Shown piece by piece: positions 9,424-16,408 of a stretch of 64,000 nucleotides of DNA. Position 1 is the stretch's first letter; each line of letters opens with the position of its first letter. The notes beneath the pieces are model-generated. The model saw nothing but the letters and a program-made list of their open reading frames with translations. It did not search any database and was not told the DNA's origin. Where the stretch lies: assembly GCF_014280075.1 (NCBI RefSeq), contig NZ_CP047950.1:744001-808000 (forward strand), in the 5' to 3' direction. Source of the stretch: Synechococcus sp. A15-62. GTDB lineage: Bacteria; Cyanobacteriota; Cyanobacteriia; PCC-6307; Cyanobiaceae. A program made the translations under genes and the position numbers.

Positions 9424-9849
9424 ATGTTCACTCATCCCGAAATTTGGTCCTTTGCATCGAATTGGTATCGTTATCTGGATGTTCATGCTCCCCTCGATAG
9501 TTTTAGGCCTCTTTTGACTGAGGACGTTCAGCTTGTTTTTCCAGAGGCTACAGTAACTGGCTTTGAAGGATACTCTACCTGGTACAACAAGGTTATTGAT
9601 ATATTTTTTGACGAACAACATACCCTAAAGATTGCAGACATAACCAGTCAATCTGACCAGGCTGCTGAGGTTCATGTTGTTGTTAATTGGCACGCAAGTA
9701 TCTGGAATGCACCTGATGCCCGTAGTACCCGTTTGATGATGGATGCTGATCAAACTTGGGAAGTAATGCGAAATTCTGTAGGTCAACCTGTCGTTTCTAA
9801 ATACATTGTTAACTATATGACATACGAGCCTGGCTCTTGTAAACTTTAA
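9424..9849 (+). CDS. NTF2-like (SnoaL-type) protein 1
   Basis: 141 residues, single-domain cone-shaped NTF2-like fold by pattern: an N-terminal helix with WYRYLD, then DSFRPLLTEDVQLVFP, GFEGYSTWYNKVID and a C-terminal beta sheet ending in SKYIVNYMTYEPG. Such folds serve as cyclases, isomerases, dehydratases or binding proteins. No catalytic residues can be assigned. First of a series of same-strand, AT-rich small genes; 90 bp separate it from the ThDP gene and 38 bp from the next NTF2-like gene. ATG start at 9424 follows a pyrimidine-rich stretch without an obvious ribosome binding site. Confidence 0.7.
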   Translation: MFTHPEIWSFASNWYRYLDVHAPLDSFRPLLTEDVQLVFPEATVTGFEGYSTWYNKVIDIFFDEQHTLKIADITSQSDQAAEVHVVVNWHASIWNAPDARSTRLMMDADQTWEVMRNSVGQPVVSKYIVNYMTYEPGSCKL

Positions 9850-9887
9850 TCAGTCACTTATTTTTTCACTTAGTTTGTATTTTTGCC

Positions 9888-10283
9888 ATGAAAAATGTCC
9901 CTCAAACCAAGCTTGGTAATCTTTACCGAGAGCACATCAGCTTGATTCTTAAAAAGGATATTGATGGTCTTCTTGCTCAGTATGCAGACGATGCATTGTT
10001 GATTTCAAGTTTTGAAAAATCACCTAAATATTTCCGTGGTAGTAAAGAACTTGAGATCCATTTTCAGGGAATTCTTGGTATTCAAGGCCTTGATACTGAA
10101 ATCGCATTCTGGGGTGAAACAGAAAATCCAACGACACTTATGATCGTTGAGGCTATAACGATGCAAACTCCAGGTGGTGAAGCAAAAATGCGCTTTGCCG
10201 ACAGCTGGGTTCTTAATGAAGAGGGTCGGATACAGATCCATTTCGCTGGTATGACTCAGTATCCTGATGGTTCAGTTGCTTGA
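9888..10283 (+). CDS. NTF2-like (SnoaL-type) protein 2
   Basis: 131 residues. Pattern LYREHISLILKKDIDGLLAQYADDALLIS at the start is the classic SnoaL-like opening (helix, short turn, then the first strand), followed by FRGSKELEIHFQGIL and a sheet ending in WVLNEEGRIQIHFAGMT. It is clearly paralogous in fold to the neighbours at 9424 and 10744 but well diverged. Its stop lies 7 bp before the likely start of the VOC gene, and the ribosome binding sequence GAGGAT for that gene begins inside the gap, indicating one transcript. Possible roles are isomerase, cyclase or small-molecule binding; none can be chosen. Confidence 0.72.
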   Translation: MKNVPQTKLGNLYREHISLILKKDIDGLLAQYADDALLISSFEKSPKYFRGSKELEIHFQGILGIQGLDTEIAFWGETENPTTLMIVEAITMQTPGGEAKMRFADSWVLNEEGRIQIHFAGMTQYPDGSVA

Positions 10284-10290
10284 GGATAAT

Positions 10291-10704
10291 ATGCTTCAAA
10301 TTATTTCCCAATTAGCTCTCACTTGTAGAGACCAGAAAGTTACAGAGGATTGGTACGTCAGAAATTTTGGTTTTCGTCGTGCTCGCGTCGCTACATTACC
10401 TGATGGTTCTCAAATTATATTTATCAAAATGGCTGATTCAAGTTTTTATCTAGAATTATTCGCCGCAGATAGCGAGAATCCGTTGCCTGATCCCATCAAT
10501 GATGGTCCAACATATCCGGCATTTAGGCATTTAGCTTTTAAGGTTGATGACGTTGACAAAAAACTCTCACAGATTAGTCCTTTGGACATCACACTTGGAC
10601 CACTAGACTTCGATGCCTTTATCCCAGGGTGGAGAACAGCTTGGTTGAAAGACCCTGATGGTCGAATTATTGAAGTTAGTCAAGGCTTCGTGGATGAATA
10701 TTGA
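10291..10704 (+). CDS. VOC-superfamily (glyoxalase I fold) protein
   Basis: 137 residues from ATG 10291, which has GAGGAT just upstream; an ATG at 10267 inside the previous gene is less likely. Two beta-alpha-beta-beta-beta modules are visible. The four positions that bind metal in this fold are Gln7 (SQLAL), Glu55 (YLELF), His80 (FRHLAF) and Glu128 (RIIEV). A Gln/Glu/His/Glu set is the one known for human-type glyoxalase I, though many other VOC enzymes vary here. The protein could be an isomerase, lyase, dioxygenase or epoxide-opening enzyme. It sits between NTF2-like genes in the same orientation and is AT-rich like them. Confidence 0.8.
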   Translation: MLQIISQLALTCRDQKVTEDWYVRNFGFRRARVATLPDGSQIIFIKMADSSFYLELFAADSENPLPDPINDGPTYPAFRHLAFKVDDVDKKLSQISPLDITLGPLDFDAFIPGWRTAWLKDPDGRIIEVSQGFVDEY

Positions 10705-10743
10705 GATCGTTCTTTTTAATTAAAACACCTCACTATCTATTTC

Positions 10744-11172
10744 ATGTCAGTTTATTCATCACCACAAGAAGAAGCTCAATTCAAATCTAGAACCGTTGAG
10801 CAACTCTGGAACCATCATAATAAATCTTTGGCTGCTCGAGATATCGATGAGTTCATAAAAGATTTTAGTCCATCTTGCATTTTTATCAACAATCCCAAGA
10901 GTGGTCATGCTCAAGGTACTTTTCTTGGTGCTGAAGGTGTCGCTAAATGGTGCAAAGAATTTTTTGACTTATTCCAAGATATTTCAGAGTTTAAAGTTCC
11001 TTTTGGTGCTCACATCGATTCCCCCCATGAATCCGACGGTGTTGTGATGATTAGCTGGGAGATTTTCAATTCTTCTTTCAATGTCAGGAACGGGGTTGAT
11101 ACATTTATTGTTAAACAAGGTAGGTTTGAAATTGTAACTGTTGTATACGATGTTCAATCTGCTCTGAATTGA
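10744..11172 (+). CDS. NTF2-like (SnoaL-type) protein 3
   Basis: 142 residues with the opening pattern VEQLWNHHNKSLAARDIDEF followed by DFSPSCIFINNP, LGAEGVAKWCKEFFDLF and strands ending in VSW- and VRNGVDTFIVKQGRFEIVTVVYD-like segments, typical of NTF2-like nuclear-transport-factor/SnoaL proteins. It starts 39 bp after the VOC gene and ends 32 bp before the two-domain NTF2-like gene. No signal peptide, so a cytoplasmic role is expected. Enzymatic activity is unassigned. Confidence 0.7.
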   Translation: MSVYSSPQEEAQFKSRTVEQLWNHHNKSLAARDIDEFIKDFSPSCIFINNPKSGHAQGTFLGAEGVAKWCKEFFDLFQDISEFKVPFGAHIDSPHESDGVVMISWEIFNSSFNVRNGVDTFIVKQGRFEIVTVVYDVQSALN

Positions 11173-11204
11173 ATTTGTACATCTAACAACCTTTTCTTTT
11201 TATC

Positions 11205-12068
11205 ATGTCTGCTTTTCCTGTGTTTAATGATGTCAAGCTTGATTCCAATAATCAGCAAACTCAAGCTTCATACTACAAATCAGCTGCCACGGGTGATTTT
11301 GAGGGTACTTTAGATACTCTTGCTGATGATGTGTTTTTTGAGATTTCAGGTGATCGTTCTACCCTTCCTTTTGCTGGTAGGTGGGAGGGTAAAGAAAATG
11401 TCAAAACATTATTTTCTACTTTTGGTTCCGCGTTTAGGCTCTTAAATCTTACCGAAACTGACATTGTTGAATCTGCTTCGGTTTCTTATTCTTTCAATGA
11501 TGAGTCTTTTTTTGTTTATCAAACTGGCATCTATTACCGTGTTCCTGTACTTCATATCATGTCTTTCAACTCAGATAACAAAATATCTTCGTTAGTTAAT
11601 ATCCATGATACAAGTTCAGCTTATCAAGCCTTTACATCTTCACCTTCATCTCTTATCCCAATATCCCCAAAAATTGCTCCACCATCTGACTCATCTGTCC
11701 TGGATGATGCGTATTTGGAGGATATTTCTACTTCTTTGGTTAAGGCCATTTTTTCCGGTGAGACCGCTTCTTCTCTCTTTGCTGAGAATCTCACTTTTTA
11801 TATTCCTGGTTTGCAAGATAGGGACAAGATCGCTGGTGTCTGGACTCTTGATGAACTTAAATTAGTTTACCCAGATCGCATTAAAAAGTTAAACAAGTTT
11901 AGTTCAAGTTCTTCAATTCACTCTATTACTAAGTCTGAAAATCGTATTGCTATTCATGGTTCTGGGGGCTTCTCCAGTCAAAATCCCTGGGTAATTTTGG
12001 CTTCTGTCGATTCTAATAAATTGTGCAGTCAGTCTTCTTTATATTTTGATTTTCAGTTTTCACTTTGA
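11205..12068 (+). CDS. Two-domain (tandem) NTF2-like protein
   Basis: 287 residues that appear to hold two NTF2-like domains. The first (about 15-140) has QASYYKSAATGDFEGTLDTLADDVFFEISG, then GRWEGKENVKTLFSTFG and ISSLVNIHDTSSAYQ. After a Pro/Ser-rich linker (about 145-165) a second helix-strand opening appears (SLVKAIFSGETASSLFAENLTFYIPG), followed by DRDKIAGVWTLDEL and strands to the end. The second domain is more degraded. G+C is very low: the 60 bases from 11461 contain only 18 G or C. It lies 17 bp upstream of the MBL-fold gene, so the two are probably cotranscribed. Confidence 0.62.
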   Translation: MSAFPVFNDVKLDSNNQQTQASYYKSAATGDFEGTLDTLADDVFFEISGDRSTLPFAGRWEGKENVKTLFSTFGSAFRLLNLTETDIVESASVSYSFNDESFFVYQTGIYYRVPVLHIMSFNSDNKISSLVNIHDTSSAYQAFTSSPSSLIPISPKIAPPSDSSVLDDAYLEDISTSLVKAIFSGETASSLFAENLTFYIPGLQDRDKIAGVWTLDELKLVYPDRIKKLNKFSSSSSIHSITKSENRIAIHGSGGFSSQNPWVILASVDSNKLCSQSSLYFDFQFSL

Positions 12069-12085
12069 CCCTTTTTTTCTAAGTC

Positions 12086-12931
12086 ATGTCTGTTTCAACA
12101 CAACGTTTCGTTGATCCTTTTCTTGTTATTCACCGATTTGAATCTCCTCATATTGATGGTGGTGAGGGCGTTAATAGCTATATTATCGAAACAAGTAATT
12201 GTTTAATTATTCTTGATTTACCTCTCCTTGATTCTGTTGCTAAAAATATAAGGGAATATGCTGATCAACTCCAGAAGCCTATCAAAAAAGTATTTATTAC
12301 TCATGCTCATCCGGATCATTGGTTTGGTCTTTATCGATTTAAAGATTTTGAAAGCTTTTCTACCCCGAAGACTATTGATGAAATAAAAAATTTAGGATCC
12401 CAATACCTTGATTTTAAAAGATCTTCTCTTGGTGGCGATGATGCTGACTTGCCTCCTGAAGTGATTGTGCCGAATAACTCTGTTGAGACTTTTGATGAAA
12501 CTATTGATGGAGTTAGGTTTTCGTGGAAACTTATTTCTAATGTTGAATTCCTCGAAGGTCTCTATTTGATTTTTGATCAACATAAAATATTTATGGCTGG
12601 TGATTTAGTCTATAATGGAGTACACCACTATGTCGGACAACGTGACGAATCGGGTTCTCTATGTGTCACCAACTGGATAGATTTTCTATCATCACTTGAA
12701 GCTTCCTCTTTTAACTATGTTTACGCTGGACACGGTCCTAATGCTGGGTTTGAGCTAATAGGATTCTCTGTTGATTACCTTAAATGTGTTCGAGATATTA
12801 TTACTGACCCGAAAAAATCACGTGTGGATTATCGAGATTTTGTCAACACACGATTTCCCGATCATAAAGTTTCTGAAATGATAGACATATCTGACTTTTT
12901 TGTTTATGGTCCTCCCGACTCAAATTCCTGA
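12086..12931 (+). CDS. Metallo-beta-lactamase-fold hydrolase
   Basis: 281 residues. The zinc motif HAHPDH is present (H73, H75, D77, H78), the bridging Asp is in FMAGDLVYNG near 172 and the last His in VYAGHGPNAG near 212. At the third motif, where most family members have a His before the GD strand (PGH-like), this protein reads ISNVEFLEGLYLIF, so a Glu seems to occupy that place, as in some other MBL branches. Likely substrates include esters, thioesters or lactones, but none can be chosen. Last gene of the AT-rich same-strand series; a 178-bp gap with porin promoter signals follows. Confidence 0.8.
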   Translation: MSVSTQRFVDPFLVIHRFESPHIDGGEGVNSYIIETSNCLIILDLPLLDSVAKNIREYADQLQKPIKKVFITHAHPDHWFGLYRFKDFESFSTPKTIDEIKNLGSQYLDFKRSSLGGDDADLPPEVIVPNNSVETFDETIDGVRFSWKLISNVEFLEGLYLIFDQHKIFMAGDLVYNGVHHYVGQRDESGSLCVTNWIDFLSSLEASSFNYVYAGHGPNAGFELIGFSVDYLKCVRDIITDPKKSRVDYRDFVNTRFPDHKVSEMIDISDFFVYGPPDSNS

Positions 12932-13082
12932 TTCATAACTAATTTCTTTCATAGCATTGAATCATCGCTTTGAGGTGCTGCTTTTTTGTATCGCATACTT
13001 CTTGTAGTATTTATTTATTTTAAATTTGACTTTATTTAATGCTCCTTTCCTGACTTTAGGCTTTGTACTGCTCTTGTTGCAT

Positions 13083-13088
13083 TATAAT
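13083..13088 (+). promoter_or_regulatory. Candidate -10 element for the porin gene
   Basis: A perfect TATAAT lies 22 bp before the porin ATG at 13110. A matching -35 is not clear (TTGTAC at 13063 leaves a 14-base spacer), so this is a tentative sigma-70-type promoter with a short leader. Confidence 0.4.
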
Positions 13089-13109
13089 TTTTTCAACTAA
13101 TTCTCTATT

Positions 13110-14687
13110 ATGTACAAACTGCCTATCCTTTGTTCGCTTCTGTTGTTACCACCTGCTGCCATGGCAGAGGATCGAACCTTAGATATTTCTCCCTCTATAA
13201 GTTCTTACGTCCAGCAAGATCAAATTTCCTCAGTATCACAATTCTCTGATGTATTGCCTTCCGACTGGGCATATCAGGCATTGTCCAATTTGGTTGAACA
13301 GTATGGATGTGTTGCTGGCTACCCCAATGGAATATTTCGTTCTTCTCGTGCAATTACTCGCTACGAGGCGGCGGCCCTCTTGAATGCTTGTCTCGATAGA
13401 GTTTCTGAATTAACAGATGAATTGCGTCGTCTTCTGAAGGAATTTGAAGTAGAGTTATCTACCTTGAAGGGTCGTGTTGATGGTTTAGAGGCTCGAGTTG
13501 GTGAGCTTGAAGCTACCCAATTTTCAACAACTACTAAACTTTCCGGTACAGCTGCATTTTTATTTGGAGGAACAAAATACCTTGGTTCTGGTGCTCATAA
13601 TGTAAGTTCAGGAAAGAGAAATTCTCAGCTTCCTAATTATGGTGCTGGGCCGACAGATGGTTTACATTTTGTTTACGATCTTCGTCTCGACTTGAATACA
13701 AGTTTTACAGGCAAGGATCTTTTGAAAACACGTCTTGAAGCTGGAAATATGAATAGCAGCAGTTTTGGATTGGGTACAGCTACTCCTTTGTCCTATTATT
13801 CATGGATTGCGCCCTTAGGCGGAAATGATAATGAAGTCTCTATTTCTCGGTTGTGGTACAACTTTCCTTTAGGTGACTCTTTCCGTTTTACCATTGGTCC
13901 TCGTGTCCGCCAGGATGAACTTCTTGCAACATGGCCTGTTCGTTATCCTTCAGAAATACCTCTTTTCGGTATACCTTGGTATGCTGGGAATCCTGGAGTC
14001 TATAATTTAAATACCGGTCCGGGTGCTGGTATTACTTATAATGCCAAATTAAATGATACAAAGTTTAGTGCCGCAGCTATCTATGTTGCAGGTTCTGGTC
14101 AATCTAGTTCTCCTACCACCGGTGGTTTGGGCACTGAATCTTCGAAGGCCACATCTACTTTTCAGGCATCTTTCTTCGATGATGAGTGGAACTTTACCCT
14201 TGCGTATAACTATACTCAGGCTGGGGTATATCCAGGAATGGGTACTCCCTATTTTACGCAGAACCTAAATAATCCAATGCACTCCTGGGCCGTTTCTGGT
14301 TTCTATGATTTCAATATTAATAATAAATATCTTCCAACATTCAATCTTGGTGCTGGTATGAACCATTTTGAAGATGATGATTATGGTCGCCTATCATCAG
14401 CTTCATGGTACTCAGCTTTCATGTGGAAAGATTTGATTTCTGATGGTCAAGATTTTGGTATATCTTTTGGTCAGCCCACTTTTGTGACTGACGTCAAGAA
14501 TGGTACGCCCCGCGATGGTGGCTTTTTTGTCGAGACATATTATCGTTTTTCTGTAACCGACAATATCTCCGTTACACCTACGCTTCTTTGGCTTTCTAGG
14601 CCTTATGGTGAGCAAACTAAAGCAATTACTGGCAAGGATACCTTCCGAACTCTCGCTTTTATGCTCAAGACAAACTTCTATTTTTGA
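13110..14687 (+). CDS. SLH-domain outer-membrane porin (SomA/SomB-like, iron-uptake porin family)
   Basis: 525 residues. Signal peptide of about 19 residues ending AMA before EDRT. An S-layer-homology domain follows (QFSDVLPSDWAYQALSNL, then VAGYPNGIFR and ITRYEAAALLNACLDR, residues 44-100), which in cyanobacteria anchors to the peptidoglycan-linked polymer. A coiled coil rich in Leu/Glu covers about 100-135. The rest is an OprB-like beta barrel of alternating aromatic strands ending in the terminal Phe of LKTNFYF. This is the standard layout of the major cyanobacterial porins. It is AT-rich like the preceding genes but follows its own promoter and ends at a strong terminator. Confidence 0.9.
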   Translation: MYKLPILCSLLLLPPAAMAEDRTLDISPSISSYVQQDQISSVSQFSDVLPSDWAYQALSNLVEQYGCVAGYPNGIFRSSRAITRYEAAALLNACLDRVSELTDELRRLLKEFEVELSTLKGRVDGLEARVGELEATQFSTTTKLSGTAAFLFGGTKYLGSGAHNVSSGKRNSQLPNYGAGPTDGLHFVYDLRLDLNTSFTGKDLLKTRLEAGNMNSSSFGLGTATPLSYYSWIAPLGGNDNEVSISRLWYNFPLGDSFRFTIGPRVRQDELLATWPVRYPSEIPLFGIPWYAGNPGVYNLNTGPGAGITYNAKLNDTKFSAAAIYVAGSGQSSSPTTGGLGTESSKATSTFQASFFDDEWNFTLAYNYTQAGVYPGMGTPYFTQNLNNPMHSWAVSGFYDFNINNKYLPTFNLGAGMNHFEDDDYGRLSSASWYSAFMWKDLISDGQDFGISFGQPTFVTDVKNGTPRDGGFFVETYYRFSVTDNISVTPTLLWLSRPYGEQTKAITGKDTFRTLAFMLKTNFYF

Positions 14688-14735
14688 TCAACAGATATTT
14701 CTATAGAGACTTCCTTCGTTTCCTTGTACCCTTTT

Positions 14736-14766
14736 AAGCATTATTGATATTCAATAATGCTTTTTT
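14736..14766 (+). terminator. Rho-independent terminator of the porin gene
   Basis: A 12-bp perfect stem (14736-14747 with 14751-14762) around a 3-base loop, ending in six T (14761-14766). It lies about 50 bp after the porin stop. The gene on the other strand ends at 14775, so the hairpin may serve both directions. Confidence 0.88.
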
Positions 14767-14774
14767 ATTTTTGG

Positions 14775-15890
14775 TTATCTAAATTCTTTTGTATTGAGAG
14801 GAGGTTGATACCTTTTGTTGCCGTGCTCTCTTTGATAACTTGTGATTCCGTCAGGGTGCCATACGCCAGGGGAGTTAATTTCTTGGTCTTTGCTTACAAT
14901 TCTAAGTTCTGATCTCACATCGGCAATCTGTATGTTTTTATATTCAAAGTAATCGACCCCATACATCACATCTCGATTACATATTCTCCCTCGACGTATT
15001 GCATCAGCCACTCTTTCTGGCATTCCAGGTATCTCAAGGTGTCCTTTATCTACATTTAGAACTCCTCCACCCCAGGACTCAAGTCGGCCTGTTTCGAACA
15101 AACTCACAATGGCAACCAGGAAGGAAAATCCTTTGATATCAGGGATTGCTGAGCCAATGAAGGAGAACACTTCCAGTTCTCCCTCAATAGTGGTGTTGTA
15201 ATCACAAAGTAAGTGAATCCAATCGTGTTGGGCAATTGATGGGTTGACACTCCCTTGTTGCCCTGTGAAAACGAATCCACGGCCTTGGTAGTACTCCCAA
15301 ATGTTTCGACCTAATGATCCTTTCGGGCAATGCTCAAGCGCTAACCACTGATTTAATAATTCTGGATCATCCTCATCAAGCTCAAAAGGATCGGTCAATG
15401 GTTTGTGCACATGCATCAGTTTTCCGCCCTGCTTCACTAAATCTGGATTGCCCATGTATCCCTTGCGTGCCAGGTCTGAAGCTGCTATCCCGTAAGCACC
15501 TTGACTGTATTCGCGCGCAATTTCAATAAATTCGTCCTCAACACCCAGTGCATCTGCGGCATGTTCTAGGGTTTCTGTTGCTTTTAAAGGCAATGGGTCA
15601 AGAATTAGCTCGGCAAGTGTGAACAGTTGAAACAGCCTGTGGCGAATGGGTTCGCTGACGTCTTTGAACTCTTCTCGTAGACCATCTAGGGAATTGTGAT
15701 CAACTGCTGCTTCTTTTACATCCAGATCCAAGCCCAATAAGGCTGTTCCGATGGCATGCACAAGATGAATTTGCGTCAGGCCTGAGGTGCGTTGTTCGTT
15801 TGCATGCTGCGTAAGGCTATAAAGACACCGCAAAGCAATGTCACGCTGACACGTACTCAGGGTTTTGAAATCTGGATCGAGATGAATCAC
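14775..15890 (-). CDS. TerB-like / Coq4-like two-domain protein, function unknown
   Basis: 371 residues from a GTG start. The N-terminal half (about 12-140) is all-helical and acidic and resembles TerB/tellurite-resistance-like domains (IHLVHAIGTALLGLDLDVKE, then HRLFQLFTLAELILDP). The C-terminal half carries HDWIH (H222, D223, H226) and, exactly eleven residues later, E238. This HDxxH-x11-E pattern is the metal motif of Coq4, an accessory protein of ubiquinone biosynthesis in other organisms; cyanobacteria make plastoquinone instead. A role in quinone or lipid chemistry is only inference. Stand-alone gene, convergent with the porin. Confidence 0.6.
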   Translation of the reverse strand: MIHLDPDFKTLSTCQRDIALRCLYSLTQHANEQRTSGLTQIHLVHAIGTALLGLDLDVKEAAVDHNSLDGLREEFKDVSEPIRHRLFQLFTLAELILDPLPLKATETLEHAADALGVEDEFIEIAREYSQGAYGIAASDLARKGYMGNPDLVKQGGKLMHVHKPLTDPFELDEDDPELLNQWLALEHCPKGSLGRNIWEYYQGRGFVFTGQQGSVNPSIAQHDWIHLLCDYNTTIEGELEVFSFIGSAIPDIKGFSFLVAIVSLFETGRLESWGGGVLNVDKGHLEIPGMPERVADAIRRGRICNRDVMYGVDYFEYKNIQIADVRSELRIVSKDQEINSPGVWHPDGITSYQREHGNKRYQPPLNTKEFR

Positions 15891-16073
15891 TTTGACGCCA
15901 GAAAATGTTAAGGAGTCTATTAAGAACCTTTGCTAAATCACTTGGGTTGGCTCTCTGAGATGAAGCTTCCCAAGCCATTTAGGTGTCTCTCCACGCAAGC
16001 TAGCCAAGTTGATGGGGAGTGTCAGCAGCGATTGTTTGACCCGTTTCCCTTCTCTTTTACATCTGTTTCTTTC

Positions 16074-16343
16074 TTATGAATGGAACAACAGCACCAGTCC
16101 CTGTTCCACTTGATGGAACTCCCGTTCCTCTCGGCTGAGGTCGAGCCCCACATTGAGCCCCTCTTTGAGCGCATCCTCAAAGGGAGGTATCGACGGGGGT
16201 GCATTGTCAATCCACAGTGCGGCGATGCCTACTGCCGTGGCATGCCAACGGAATCGGCTCGTTGTGCCGATGTCCGGTTCGTTCAACGCCTCCTCCAGGA
16301 GGATGTTGATCGTGAGGTTCGTGCTTGACATGTGCACCAGCAT
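16074..16343 (-). CDS. Small conserved-looking hypothetical protein
   Basis: About 89 residues from the ATG at 16343, which has AGGA five bases upstream; a second ATG at 16331 is also possible. The sequence is protein-like in composition (helical, acidic, with FEDALKEGLNVGLDLSREER near the end) and has no membrane segment or signal peptide. It is divergent from the glycosyltransferase gene that starts at 16409. I do not recognise the family. The competing frames over this stretch are Arg/Ser/Cys-rich and look like shadows. Confidence 0.5.
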   Translation of the reverse strand: MLVHMSSTNLTINILLEEALNEPDIGTTSRFRWHATAVGIAALWIDNAPPSIPPFEDALKEGLNVGLDLSREEREFHQVEQGLVLLFHS

Positions 16344-16408
16344 CGTGATCCTGGCCTGCTCCTGCAATGAGCTGAGAGACTTTGTATCGTTCGCTCCACA
16401 CAAGCTGG

